This document shows positions 35,670 through 46,617 of a DNA stretch of 64,000 nucleotides, piece by piece. The position numbers and the translations under genes are program-made. The notes under the pieces were generated by a model, which was not told where the DNA came from, did no database searches, and worked only from the letters and a program-made list of their open reading frames with translations. Numbering within the stretch: the first letter of the stretch is position 1; every line of letters starts with the position of its first letter. The stretch is from Metridium senile (Eukaryota > Cnidaria > Anthozoa > Actiniaria > Metridiidae), in NCBI GenBank assembly GCA_949775045.1, contig OX459098.1, positions 21,620,375-21,684,374 of the forward strand, in the 5' to 3' direction.

Positions 35670-36110
35670 CAGTAAAAAAACCCGCATATAAGAACCACTA
35701 TTTTTTGAGGTAAGGCTTAAGTGGTTCTTATATAATTGGTTTTTAGTGAGAAATTAGGCTAAGGTGGTTCTTAACTGGTTCTTATTTACAAAGCAAAAAC
35801 AGTTTCCCTTATATAGTGTTTTTTTTTTCATGTTATATTTAATTGTAGAAGCATCTGAATGATGAATGTATTCTCATTGAGAACTAACTGATAATACATT
35901 TGTAAAACATTTTTCTTGCATTGATTTTTAATTTGGTCTTATTCAGACTCGAATTTTTTTTTTCAAATGACCAAATAAATTATGAAACCTTTCATATAAG
36001 AACCAGTCTAACTTTTTAGCCTAAGGTGGTTCTTTTTTAACAGGTGCTTAAAAGCAAATTTTAGCTTAGTGGTTCTTAAACTACTGGTTCTTATATGCGG
36101 GTTTTAACTG
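35670..36110. mobile_element. 441-base Tc1/mariner-type MITE
   Basis: Ends CAGTAAAAAAACCCGCATAT and ATATGCGGGTTTTAACTG are inverted repeats flanked by TA at 35668 and 36111. TGGTTCTTA words recur inside. A partial copy is in the opposite arm at 39696-39830. Confidence 0.8.
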
Positions 36111-36419
36111 TATCTCAATTTAGACCCTTAGAAAATTTGTAGCTAGCTTACCAAGATATTTGCTTTTAAATATATGTAAAAATTTGGCTGGGTTCTTTTT
36201 TTTGAGAGTAGTAATGAAAGCTCAAACTTGTGACGTCATTATTGAATATAAACACAAGGACGAATTTATTTACTCACAACGATATATTTCCCAGTAAGAG
36301 CTTGAAAACTACTCTGGATAAAACAAATTCTCACTTCTATTGCAGTTTTCATATTTCAGTAGTTGTCAGAACATATATATTTAACGGGCTGGGGGGATCA
36401 TTAATGCACTTGTCATCGG

Positions 36420-36457
36420 CTTCCACGAGGGGGGGGGGGGGGGGGAGGGGGGGGGGG
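36420..36457. repeat. Poly-G tract
   Basis: A run of about 35 G with one A. Simple sequence; a possible G-quadruplex former on this strand. Confidence 0.8.
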
Positions 36458-36911
36458 CTAACTCAGCCTAATGTGGGGACTTTGCTTTGGTGTCTTGGGC
36501 AAGTTTTTGCAGAAAATACCCCTATAATTCATCAGTACCCGGGGCAAAGTTAAAAGAAAATTCATAAATAAAAACAAAACTGTCAACAAACAGTGTGCAC
36601 ACACTAAATCTGTGAAACAAAGTTAAATTTATTAAAAAGTAAAATATACAATAAAAGTTTTTGGGAATTTCTTAATTTTCTAAACTGCTATTGATCAACA
36701 TTATTACCTTGTTGAAAGGCATGCAAATAGTATCAACACATATCTAGTGATTAAGACAAGAGTACTTTCCCTTACTGCAGTAAACTGAGCAGTTGTTCTC
36801 GCCTTCTCACATTGCTGTACGGCCGCCACGTTGTCTAGGTACCAGTCTACTAGTAGTGTGTCTCAACACAGCAACCCCAAAATTGATTAATCGAAGACAA
36901 AACGCAAAAAC

Positions 36912-37234
36912 CAGGGTTCGTGCTACTCCTTAAACTCCTTGAAAACTCCTTAGATTTGATTTACGTTTTTAAGGGCACTTGAAAAGCCCTTGAATTTTAG
37001 AAAATCAGCAAAAACTCCTTAACAACTCCTTAATTCTAGCTAAAGTAGGGTAAAAATTCGAGTATTGCAAATTAAAGTTAAGTAAAAATCCTAGTATTAT
37101 ACATCATTTTCGTAAATTCGTAAATTTTCGTAAATCAAAGTTGTCGCAAAAAGTGCTTAAAAATTACTTTTTGGTCCTTGAAAACTCATTCAAAACTCCT
37201 TAGATTTTGTTTACTGACATCAGCACGAACCCTG
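36912..37234. mobile_element. 323-base MITE, CAGGGTTCGTGCT ends
   Basis: Perfect 13-base terminal inverted repeats CAGGGTTCGTGCT and AGCACGAACCCTG, flanked on both sides by AAAAAC, a possible target duplication. The interior repeats ACTCCTTA and CTTGAAAA. Confidence 0.7.
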
Positions 37235-37367
37235 AAAAACGTCGCTCGTACGTAGTTGTATTTGCTTTTTAAATCATTGGTGACCAAGACTTAATTATTA
37301 ACAGCCCTGTATAAAGAATTATAATGCTTTTGGAGGATTTCAAACCATTTTACCTATCCACCACAAT

Positions 37368-37511
37368 AGCTGTTATTACAGTTATATGCAAATGATTTTG
37401 AACAATGGATTGAAGTCGAGGCTTTCGGGCGAAAACAATAGGTTTGCCCGAAAGCCTCGATTTGAATCCATTGTTTGAAATCATTTGCATATAACTGTAA
37501 TAACAGCTATT
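37368..37511. mobile_element. Near-perfect hairpin of about 70-base arms
   Basis: GCTGTTATTACAGTTATATG and its complement at the ends, continuing through ATTGAAGTCGAGGCTTTCGG. The loop near 37437 is only about 10 bases. No target duplication is evident. Confidence 0.85.
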
Positions 37512-38140
37512 CTCCCAGGTACTGGGGGAAGGATTTAAGTCACCATATTTCCCCCATATTTTGCCCAGTCTAGCCCGGGGTCCCCCCCTCCCCCTTCGTG
37601 GAAGCCGATGATAAGTGCATAGAGCTATTAAAAATATCTGACAGTCTGTCTTGTTTATTTTCATACTTTCATGCTAGTCATAATTGTTAAATCTCCCACG
37701 CTTGTTTTCTATTTAATACGGTATACCATGGCTACTATATGACAAAACTGAATGGTTTGTGATTTCATTTCCAATTTCAAACGCGGTAAACGGTGAAAAG
37801 GTTTTTTTTAAAGAATATTTGAGATCGATCCTTTCACTTTCGGTAGTTTTGTTTTGATCAAAACGTAACACACACGCACACACACAAATCCCACAAGCAC
37901 CCCCCCCCTCCTTCCCCTCTGTTACGATAATAAAGATTCTTCTGATGAGACATAATTAGTACATTGTATTAAATATAATTTTCGCTTTCTAATAACAAGT
38001 CTTACAAGTGCGACAAAGACTTGGCTGCACCATGTAGACCTGTCATGTAGCAATTCTAGCAAAATTTGTTAAATATAATTATTCCTAATCTAACTAACCT
38101 TATTCATATTTTAGCTTATTAAACCATTAAATAACTTTTA

Positions 38141-38404
38141 AAGGTGGACAATTAAATTTTTGAGGGGGCTTGGGCAAATACCAAAAAATTCAAGCACAGC
38201 AGAAAAAAATAAAAATCGTGCAAGGGGGAGGGGAGGGGAAAGGAAGGGAAGTCGCCCCATTCCCTCTCCCACTTCCTTTCCCCTCCCCTCCCCCCTTCCC
38301 TCACAATCCCCTTGAGCCTGTCCACAGGCTAGCACAGCAACAATAACCAAAAAATCAGTTTTGCAAGTTGAACCCTCCCCCTCAAAAATCTAATGGTCCA
38401 CCCC
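38141..38404. mobile_element. MITE with GGTGGAC ends
   Basis: AGGTGGACAATTAAATTTTTGAGGGGG-type left end (38141-38167) pairs with the right end CCCCCTCAAAAATCTAATGG then TCCACC. The interior is GGGGAGG and CCCCTCC simple sequence. Confidence 0.6.
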
Positions 38405-38492
38405 TTACCTGAGTCAATAGGAAAAAATATTTATGTTGTGATCCTTAAATTGTACGTCAAGACTTCTGACAGATTTGTGACATTTTGTGCTG

Positions 38493-39000
38493 TATTGACG
38501 GGGGGCGTGGGGGACCCCAAAATACCGCAATGCCGTGCCAAAAAATCGAAAATACCGCGATATCGCGCGCGTTAAAAAATCGAAAATGCCGCGATGCCGT
38601 ACCAAAAATCAGCTAAGTGTCGCAATCAATTCAACTACAATACACATGTAATACACTCCAAAAAATGCTTTTTAACTAAATATGGAAGAAACGAAATAAA
38701 ACTAGCCTATTGAGTGGCTAACAGCATACGTTTTCAGCATGATTGATGTATTTTAAGAACACGTCATCGCGTGCGAGCGAGGAGGTAATACAAGTTTTAG
38801 ATATCGGGCCATACCGCAATACCGTGATGAAATGATTAATTTTCGTATACCGCGACTTGATAAAACGAAAATACCGTGTATCGCTGACTTTGAAAACACC
38901 GCAATACCGAGCAGATAAATTTTACTTACCGCGATACCGAGCAAAAACTGGCCGAATACCTTGATGCCGCGATCCCCCACAACCCCTTCTTGACGGCTAT
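38493..39000. mobile_element. Foldback with ATACCGCGATA sub-repeats
   Basis: TGACGGGGGGCGTGGGGGA on the left and ATCCCCCACAACCCCTTCTT then GACGG on the right are imperfect inverted ends. Inside, ATACCGCGAT-like words recur about ten times in both orientations. Confidence 0.6.
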
Positions 39001-39579
39001 GCCCCGAAATGTCTTGTGGGACAATGCATATCTCTGAACCCATTCGCTAGCCAAGTCCAAGGGATACACGACACGAGGTGGAAGAATTAACAATTATGAC
39101 TAGAAAAGTATGAAAATAAACAAGACAGCTTTAATGATCCCAGCCCGTTAACTATATACATGTTCTGACAACTACTGAAATAAATAGGATATCCATACGA
39201 AATAAAGGATCAAAACTAACAATTTACGATCCTTTTAAGACGTGGAAGTGAAATTCGATTTCGACGAAGTTCTAGTCGTGCAATCTAATGTCTGTCTAAA
39301 AATTGATTGAAATGACGATATACGACAAATCCTTTTATTAAGTATTGTAAAGTCGAATTTCGATTATATTGCATATACAAGTTTTTCAACATGAAAATTG
39401 CAATAGAAGTGAGAATTTGTTTTATTCAGAGTAGTTTTCAAGCTTTTACTGGGAAATATATCGTTGTGAGCAAGTAAATTCGTCCTTTTGTTTATAGGGC
39501 ATAATGACGTCACTTGTGAAATTTAGACAAAGTTTGAGCTTTCATTACTACTCTCAACAAAAAAAAAGAACCCATCCAA

Positions 39580-39947
39580 ATTTTTACATATATTTAAAGA
39601 CAAATATCTTGGTAAGCTAGTTACAAATTTTCAATCAAATCGATCTCATGGCACATACCGAAAATATTTTTTTCGCTAAGGGTCTAAATTGAGATACAGT
39701 TAAAACCCACATATAAGAACCAGTAGTTTAAGAACCACTAAGCTAAAATTTGCTTTTAAGCACCTGTTAAAAAAGAACCACCTTAGGCTAAAAAATTAGA
39801 CTGGTTCTTATATGAAAGGTTTCAAGATTTATTTGGTAATTTTTACATTATATTTTTACATATATTTAAAGACAAATATCTTGGTAAGCTAGTTACAAAT
39901 TTTCAATCAAATCGATCTCATGGCACATACCGAAAATATTTTGAGAT
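39580..39947. repeat. 98-base direct duplication
   Basis: TTTTTACATATATTTAAAGA and on to CATACCGAAAATATTTT occur at about 39580-39677 and again at 39850-39947, bracketing the partial mariner-type MITE at 39696-39830. Confidence 0.85.
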
Positions 39948-40041
39948 ATTCCGTATTAATGAAAAACTTCTGTTTTCGAGTAGCTCAAAATCTGTCAGAT
40001 AGGTCAGCGATATCGTTTCTAAGTCAGGGATGACTCGTCTT

Positions 40042-40383
40042 TCAAGAGCATCCAAGTACATTTCGTCTCTCTTGTGTCAATATCTGATCGACTGTGGAAT
40101 CCTTCCATTGTGAGATTGGCCATGACTGAGCGCACAAAATCGCACAAAAACTCATGAACGAACATTGCCTTCCCCTGGAAATCTCAATAAAACGTTCGTC
40201 CCCTTGATAAATACTTCCAGCTACCAATAAAGTGGAGTTTGGCATGATAAATAAAACAACACAAACTTGAGTATTGACAATGGAAATCCAGCGATGCGAT
40301 GCCAAAACAACATGGAAAGGAATATGCGCGATGTTGGCTACGCACAAATTGATGAAGAAAGTTGCTGAACTAAAGTACTGCAC
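40042..40383 (-). pseudogene. Decayed rhodopsin-class GPCR fragment (TM2-TM3 like)
   Basis: The 113-residue frame contains FFINLCVANIAHIPFHVVLA, resembling GPCR helix 2. After HRW and seven residues comes a cysteine, then a third hydrophobic helix ending DERFIEI, which resembles the DRY motif and its conserved surroundings. The cysteine-to-arginine distance is 23 residues, against 25 in intact class A receptors. The rest of a receptor is not found on either side, so this looks like a remnant, or a single exon of an unusual gene. I am not sure of the family. Confidence 0.35.
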
Positions 40384-40764
40384 ATTCAGAAATCATCCAA
40401 AGCCCGCCCGCCCGCCCGCCCGCTCGCCCACTTGATTGAGATTTCCACGGTATATATAGCCCAGGAACACGCGTCCACAGGCATCCCTGTTGTGTTTAAT
40501 ACGCATTGGTTTGACACTGGCCTGATTTTGGTTTAATTGAATAGTTGACGTCACCTAAATAGTGTTTAGTTTTCGTACATATTATAAAGGACAATCCTAT
40601 ATTCTATTCATACAGGATATGGCTGAGGCGTTTCTGCCGAACAATGCCTATAAAACAGTGTCGTGTTCTTCTTTAAAACTAATTTAAAGTCATTAATATT
40701 CTGGATGTTTTATAAGCAAAAATGCTTATTACCATACAACTATTACCATACAATAGATATATAT

Positions 40765-41325
<561 letters not shown>

Positions 41326-41437
41326 TATACAATATAATATATGTTTTATAAGCAAAAATGCTTATTACCATACAATTATTACCATATAATTTGATGTCAT
41401 TTTCTTACATTTATCCAGGATATAGCTAAAGTAGACC

Positions 41438-43561
41438 ATGGCCTTGAGAACAACCACTAGTACTGGACGAAGACCTTTGTTTTTTCTCTTCTCAATCTGC
41501 ATGTTACTTGTCGTCGTGTTTACATCGTTACTAATGGCAACTAACTATGGATCGTCTCTGAAACATCTACCAACAGTACAAGGGATTTACGAAAAGATGC
41601 CGTTCTTTAATTCAAGTTATTTACGTCTTTACGCGAAAACATCATGTCCTTCATGTCCTACACCTGCACCGTGTCCTACATCGTCTCAATCTACTTGTAA
41701 ACCAGGGAAAAGCCAGCCTTGTCCAACGTCTAAACCGTGTCCTCTACGGTACACAGATTTTGGATACTTTAAACGAGAATTGAACAGGCAGTTGTTAGAC
41801 ATACATCGCGAGATGAAAATATCTATTGAAAGTAAGAAAGCGCCATCTACGCAGGCGTTGTTGAAACTAGAAGGCATTATGGAACAACTAGACAAGAGTT
41901 ATAAGGCCAGTAAAATCATAGAGGCAGAACAACCATCGTATCCAAATATAGACAATCAAACACTAGATGTTTGTCCTGAGAAATATCTTGGTGAGAAAAA
42001 AGGCTACCCGTTCTTTGAAAGAGGTTGGATAACAACAAACTGTACGAACGTCAAACCACTTCCTTCTGTAATCACAATCCTGTTAAACACTATAGAATAC
42101 CCTGAACCTTACGAGGACAAAGTTAACCTTGTATTACGTGGTATTGACCAAACCTATCCTGGTGTACAGGTTTATTTAGCTCCTAAAAACGAAAAGATCA
42201 GAGAGATATGTCGTCGTTATCCTAATGTTAAAGCAATAGACGTAAACCATACTAGTCGTCTGACCATGGGTAAAGTATGGAATCAACTTGTTGCCATGGT
42301 AAAGACACCATATACCTTGATAGGACGTGATCTTGTTCATTTCACTTGGACTGCAAGAATACGAAGACAAATCCGAATGATCACTGAGATCGACTACGTA
42401 GGAATTGTTGGAGGATCTTATCGTAATTGGACAGGTCACTGGAGGAATGGCTGTCGACAAACACGAAAGAAAAACTACGTTCTTGAGTATCAAGAAGGTT
42501 ACCACTATTCCACTCGTTCATGTATGTTTTGTGACGACTTGGAAGGTCCTTTTGTCGCTAAAACACACATCTTAAAAACGGCAGAGTTTGGTGAAAAACT
42601 ACCAAGTGAAGTTGTTTTTGAAGATTTTTTTCTCAAAGTCTATGATATGGGTTATTTAACGATGTCCTGTCCCGATGCCATGTACTTTGCCAATGATTAC
42701 TACAGAGATGTGAAGAGAAACGTTCGAAAAGTTTGGCAATTCTTCTCAGCCAAATGGAAGTTTGTACGAATCTTGCTTCCTGATGGAATCATGCATAGTT
42801 TCTCTTGTGAAGACATCTCTTATCGTTGTGCTACTAAAGTAACTAAATACGCTACTATGCCTGCGTGTTGTCTTGAGGAATACGGCAAAGCCATGAAATT
42901 TCTCTACGACCTATGTCGAGAGCACAACATTCATTTTGAGTTAGACTCTGGTTCTGTGTTGGGTGCGGTCAAGATGGGTGGTCTAATGCCTTATGACGTA
43001 GATGGGGATATATCTTTACTCTCTAATAACTTCTCCATTCTCTATTCTTTCCAAGAATACATACGCCAAAAAGGATTTAATTTAAACGCGTACTCCCGTC
43101 CGAAATGGGATGCAAATGGCACCATTATAAAAAGTAAAAAAGGTTATTTAATGTTTCATAGTCCGCACATTTACACTGAAGTCTACGGTTGGCCGACATT
43201 GTCAGGTTTCTTGTTTCTGCCAGCAGAGCTTCGTGACCCGGTGTATTTTACTAAAGTACTTGTTAATGGCTACTGGATTAGCTCGTCGTTTTGTCCTGGT
43301 CTTTTTGCTCGTAATCGTTATGGACTTGATGTTCTCAAACACTCTCAAAGCTGGCTACAGGTCGGAGGAATGGGTTCTAGTTGGAGTAGATATAAAGCAG
43401 GTCGATTCCTGGGTTGTAAGTATCCAAAATTCCACGCGTGCTTGGACAAGTTCCCCGCAGACGGGAACATTGCTTTCCAGGTTCCTTCTCGAACAGAACA
43501 GACAATGAATAACTTAGAATCAACTATGATAACACCAACTACAGCACACGATAATACATAG
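41438..43561 (+). CDS. LicD/FKRP-like type II Golgi membrane protein, intronless, 707 aa
   Basis: One uninterrupted frame. Residues about 13-35 form a signal-anchor helix (PLFFLFSICMLLVVVFTSLL), giving type II topology. A cysteine/proline-rich stem follows (about 67-105; repeated CPT and PCP), then a helical linker. Residues about 205-400 resemble a GT-A-like fold region with RGIDQTYPG and VYLAPKNEK, as in the stem domain of FKRP. Residues about 450-690 are the LicD-type nucleotidyl/phospho-sugar transferase domain: PACCLEEY, then ELDSGSVLGAVKMGGLMPYD (from about residue 500) and DVDGD metal-binding acids. Human FKRP transfers ribitol-phosphate onto alpha-dystroglycan in the Golgi; a similar phospho-alditol or phosphocholine transfer is inferred here. 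The absence of introns among intron-rich neighbours suggests a retrocopy origin or an intronless clade. An AG just upstream (41418) could end a 5' UTR intron. Confidence 0.85.
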   Translation: MALRTTTSTGRRPLFFLFSICMLLVVVFTSLLMATNYGSSLKHLPTVQGIYEKMPFFNSSYLRLYAKTSCPSCPTPAPCPTSSQSTCKPGKSQPCPTSKPCPLRYTDFGYFKRELNRQLLDIHREMKISIESKKAPSTQALLKLEGIMEQLDKSYKASKIIEAEQPSYPNIDNQTLDVCPEKYLGEKKGYPFFERGWITTNCTNVKPLPSVITILLNTIEYPEPYEDKVNLVLRGIDQTYPGVQVYLAPKNEKIREICRRYPNVKAIDVNHTSRLTMGKVWNQLVAMVKTPYTLIGRDLVHFTWTARIRRQIRMITEIDYVGIVGGSYRNWTGHWRNGCRQTRKKNYVLEYQEGYHYSTRSCMFCDDLEGPFVAKTHILKTAEFGEKLPSEVVFEDFFLKVYDMGYLTMSCPDAMYFANDYYRDVKRNVRKVWQFFSAKWKFVRILLPDGIMHSFSCEDISYRCATKVTKYATMPACCLEEYGKAMKFLYDLCREHNIHFELDSGSVLGAVKMGGLMPYDVDGDISLLSNNFSILYSFQEYIRQKGFNLNAYSRPKWDANGTIIKSKKGYLMFHSPHIYTEVYGWPTLSGFLFLPAELRDPVYFTKVLVNGYWISSSFCPGLFARNRYGLDVLKHSQSWLQVGGMGSSWSRYKAGRFLGCKYPKFHACLDKFPADGNIAFQVPSRTEQTMNNLESTMITPTTAHDNT

Positions 43562-44032
43562 TATATAGATTGAGATTTTAGGATTAATTTCCATACTAAT
43601 GCCAACAGTTGTGCGGTCTCTCACAGCGGTAAACGAAAAGGGAGAAATGTTAGTAAAGAAGGCATTATTGTTAAGGCAATTCTTGAAAAGAGTCGAGAGA
43701 GGACAAGGAGTATAAGAGTCTTTTCTTTGTTGTTGTTGTTGTTGTTGTCGTTTTTGTTGTTGCTCTTTGTATTTTTCAGTAAAAGTATATTTAAATATAT
43801 TGAAGTTGTGTTTTGGTAGAGGTCCGTCATCTCAATGGAGTTCATAATATTGATTTTATTTACTCACAGCATAATAATTGTGACACTGTTGTAGCATAAT
43901 TTCACTTTATTCAAGTAACAGTGTCGTAAAGGTTGTCCATTTCATCTACAAGAAATGTCACGTGCGTTATTAGATATTCATTTTGTGCACGTGCAGACGG
44001 AGAGCAATCATTCTTAGCTTGACTTCGAAACG
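43562..44032. other. Short gene-free interval
   Basis: Contains a TTG repeat (43726-43760). Two E-box CACGTG palindromes (about 43961 and 43988) precede the small frame at 44033 and look promoter-like. Confidence 0.4.
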
Positions 44033-44191
44033 ATGGCTGCTGCGGGGAATTCGAATAATTCTTTCAAATCTACAGACCGATATCGCCGACTACAGAATGG
44101 GAGTACCTTGTTTTGTATATTAGTTTTTAAAAAAGCTTACAATTCGGCAATAGTCCTTTTCGCAGTTCCTTTCAGTGACCACGAACAATAG
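44033..44191 (+). CDS. Possible orphan first exon or small ORF
   Basis: An ATG in a fair Kozak context (GAAACGATGG) follows two CACGTG boxes and opens MAAAGNSNNSFKSTDRYRRL. The composition resembles a genuine N-terminal exon; the frame then runs into a foldback element and stops at 44191. It may be the first exon of a gene destroyed by insertion, spliced at a weak GT near 44102, or not coding at all. No downstream partner exon was found. Confidence 0.25.
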   Translation: MAAAGNSNNSFKSTDRYRRLQNGSTLFCILVFKKAYNSAIVLFAVPFSDHEQ

Positions 44192-44535
44192 TTCCAAGTC
44201 AAAATTCCAGTTGCTGCGCATAGTAAGGCTACGTTTACACAGTACCAGGAACATTTTTGACCGGTCAAAAAAACATCCGCTCAGGGGTTCCGTTCACACG
44301 GGACCACGCTAAACGTGCAATAATTTGGACGCCTAACCGGTAAAAACGAAAATATTGTAATGATCGGTTCCGTGTGAACAGCATGTCCAGGTCGATCTTT
44401 TGACCAGTCAAAAATTCGTCCGGTCCCGTGTAAACCTAGCCTAAAACTATAATTTATCATGTGCAGCAACTGGAACCTCGACTTGGAACTATCATTCGTG
44501 GTCACTGAACGAAACTGTGAAAAGGACTATTGTAA
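44150..44535. mobile_element. Nested foldback with hAT-like core
   Basis: Outer arms: CAATAGTCCTTTTCGCAGTT and its reverse complement near 44510-44530, continuing through GTGACCACGAA. The inner element, about 44226-44441, has ends AGGCTACGTTTACAC and GTGTAAACCTAGCCT, typical of hAT-type MITEs. Confidence 0.7.
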
Positions 44536-45204
44536 AATGTTTAGTTGCAAAGCAAAGCCTGTAAAACTTATCAAGTAGACAAGGTTTGATATTTGACGTA
44601 GAGGTTTCCAGAACAGCCTCAATAATTTTTGTATGCTTTGTTATGCTTTAAAACTTATAAAAATAAAAAATAAATAAAAAAAAAATAAAAAATCACTTTT
44701 TTAACGTCTCAATGTATTTAGCTAGTGGCTAATTGGGGAGACTCAGACACACACTCACTACCTCTACGTTAATTATTTTGCACACAACGCAGCTCACATG
44801 TTCATAAGGCGACCAATTATTAGGGGACAAAATAACAACACAAATGTTATGAAATGTGCATTTATTCATATATAAAGTAGAGACAATTTCCTCCGATATA
44901 GGTGCTGCTATTCTTATTAATCTAAAACATAAAACATTTTACAATTGTTAATTAATAATTGTTTACAATATAATATTCAGAATGCAAATTTTCACGTGCG
45001 AAAGGCAACTTATAATTCATAGCTAATTGTGATTCCCTGCTAGCAGAGGCTATTTTTCCCACCGTACCGGCGAGAGAGAAAGGACGTCCTGCTGCTAGCA
45101 GGGAAGACAGAGTCGTGACGTTTCATGGCGTGGAAACATGATGCCTTTTAGCTGCACAACGTTTATGAAAGTGACTGTTTTATCTTGTGCAAACTATAAA
45201 AATA
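44536..45204. other. Gene-free AT-rich interval
   Basis: Contains AATAAAAAATAAA simple sequence (44660-44695), a GGGGAGACTCAGACACACAC block related to 17610-17650, and a short inverted pair around CTGCTAGCAG (45040-45105). No coding signal was found. Confidence 0.45.
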
Positions 45205-45445
45205 TAAAATTAAAAGGATACTAAATCAATTGTCTCACGATTGAGGTCATTGGTAGAAATACCGCGACGTTTCGACTGCAATCTGCTAGTCTTCATCAGG
45301 CGATGGTGTAGACTAGAAGACAACCATCATCCAGTCTACACCATCGTCTGATGAAGACTAGCAGATTGCAGTCGAAAGGTCGCGGTATTTCTACCAATGA
45401 CCTCATTCGTGAGACAATTGATTAAGTATTCTTTTAATTTCACAT
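45205..45445. mobile_element. Foldback family D with CTGATGAA ... GAAACGTC core
   Basis: Arms of about 105 bases: ATTAAAAGGATACTAAATCA and TGATTAAGTATTCTTTTAAT at the ends, ACCAATGACCTCA and TGAGGTCATTGGT inside. Both arms carry CTGATGAAGACTAGCAGATT then GCAGTCGAAA. The loop is about 20 bases. Confidence 0.85.
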
Positions 45446-45881
45446 TCCACGATGAATAACCTATTTCCTTCTATAAAAATATAATTGATAACAATAAAAC
45501 ATATCAATATGCTATAAAAATATTGATGGTGAAGAAATTATCACTCTTATATATAGACATTTGTGACATACGCTTAACAAATGTCTATTTTACTTCATCA
45601 TATGCACTGAATCCAAGTACAGTCGTACGGAATACATGTACACTTGATCTTTATTGTCAGCGATAGCTCTAAATTGTTATTTTGTTGAGGAATTTACTAT
45701 ATATTCCTAGTGTTGTTTTGTGACGTCATTGATGAGCTCTGTGACGTCATTGATAATGTGTTCTATATTCTTAGTGTTGTTTTGTGGCGTAATTTATAAT
45801 GAGGTCTGTGACGTCATTTACAATGTGCTCTATATTCTTAGTGTTATAACGCGCTCTATACATGCGCGGACTAGTGTTTTG

Positions 45882-46617
45882 TCATGCCATATTTCCTTGC
45901 TGGTGTGTCATACTTACACCCAACACTGCTTCCATCATTTGATACAAGGCCTTTAAATCACGGATACTGACGACTTCCAAGCTGTATACTCGATGGTTGC
46001 ACATCACTATACCAACGACCTGGTTAAGGCTGCCTGTTTGGTGTCCTCTCACTTCACGGGGTTTGATGATCTTTATTGTTTTGGCAACGTGTCGGCCTGG
46101 AAGAACGTTACTTAAACCTAGACAAGAAGATAATCAAGTCTTAAAAAATGTTATTGTTCTGGATTGTTTGCTCGTTTGTTTGCTTGCTCGATTGAGTTGG
46201 AGATTGCATAGCAATTTGTTTGTTTACTTGCTTGCTTGTCTGTCCGTTTACTCCCTTTTGTTCGTTTATTTGTTTATTATTTTTATTATTGTTGTTGGTC
46301 GATGGACAGGTACGTTTTCAAACCAATCTGTTTGTTCGATCGTTTTACTAGTTGATGTCTTGGTTATTTCTATTTGCAACTCCGTTAATTTATTCAGTTG
46401 GTTGAATAGTTGTTGTTGTTTTTAGGTCGATCGCTTGTTTACTTTGTTTACTAAGTTGCTTAGTCTTATGCATGCTTACCAGTTAAGTCGATAACTTTAT
46501 CTCTCCTTCTCTGTGAATCGCGTTCTCCTTTACTCGATACTTGTTTTGTTGCTTTGAATACCAGTCTACTCTCACCCTCCTCGAGATAAAGCTTGCCGAG
46601 TTTGGGAGGTTTAGATC
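45882..46617 (-). CDS. Tentative C-terminal extension exons of the polyketide synthase
   Basis: From a donor after 47463 (phase 1), an acceptor at 46617 opens 45 codons (KLGKLYLEEGESRLVFKATK) to a strong donor GGTAAGC at 46480. An acceptor at 46117 in matching phase opens 79 more codons (VLPGRHVAKTIKIIKPREVR, VYSLEVVSIRDLKALYQMM) before TGA at 45882. The matched phases and protein-like composition argue for real exons, about 120 residues after the TE. I do not recognise the domain. An alternative is that reading ends at TAA 46466, or inside exon 47784. Confidence 0.45.

Larger units (their letters stand above)
35620..39995. repeat. Large inverted duplication, arms about 0.8 kb
   Basis: The left arm (35620-36420) reappears in reverse complement at about 39120-39995. 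Shared blocks include ACTCACAACGATATATTTCC (36270s), AGTAGTAATGAAAGCTCAAA (36210) and GTTGTCAGAACATAT (36360). A further block near 37640-37690 pairs with 39090-39130. The spacer holds other MITEs. The right arm has a deletion and a local duplication. This is either an inverted duplication of genomic sequence or the remains of a large foldback element. Confidence 0.75.

Noticed and set aside
45325..45400. Outright call of a hammerhead ribozyme
   Set aside because: CTGATGA and GAAA are present with a pairing stem, but there is an extra A before the stem and no convincing stem III and cleavage site, so it is reported only as a candidate structured core.
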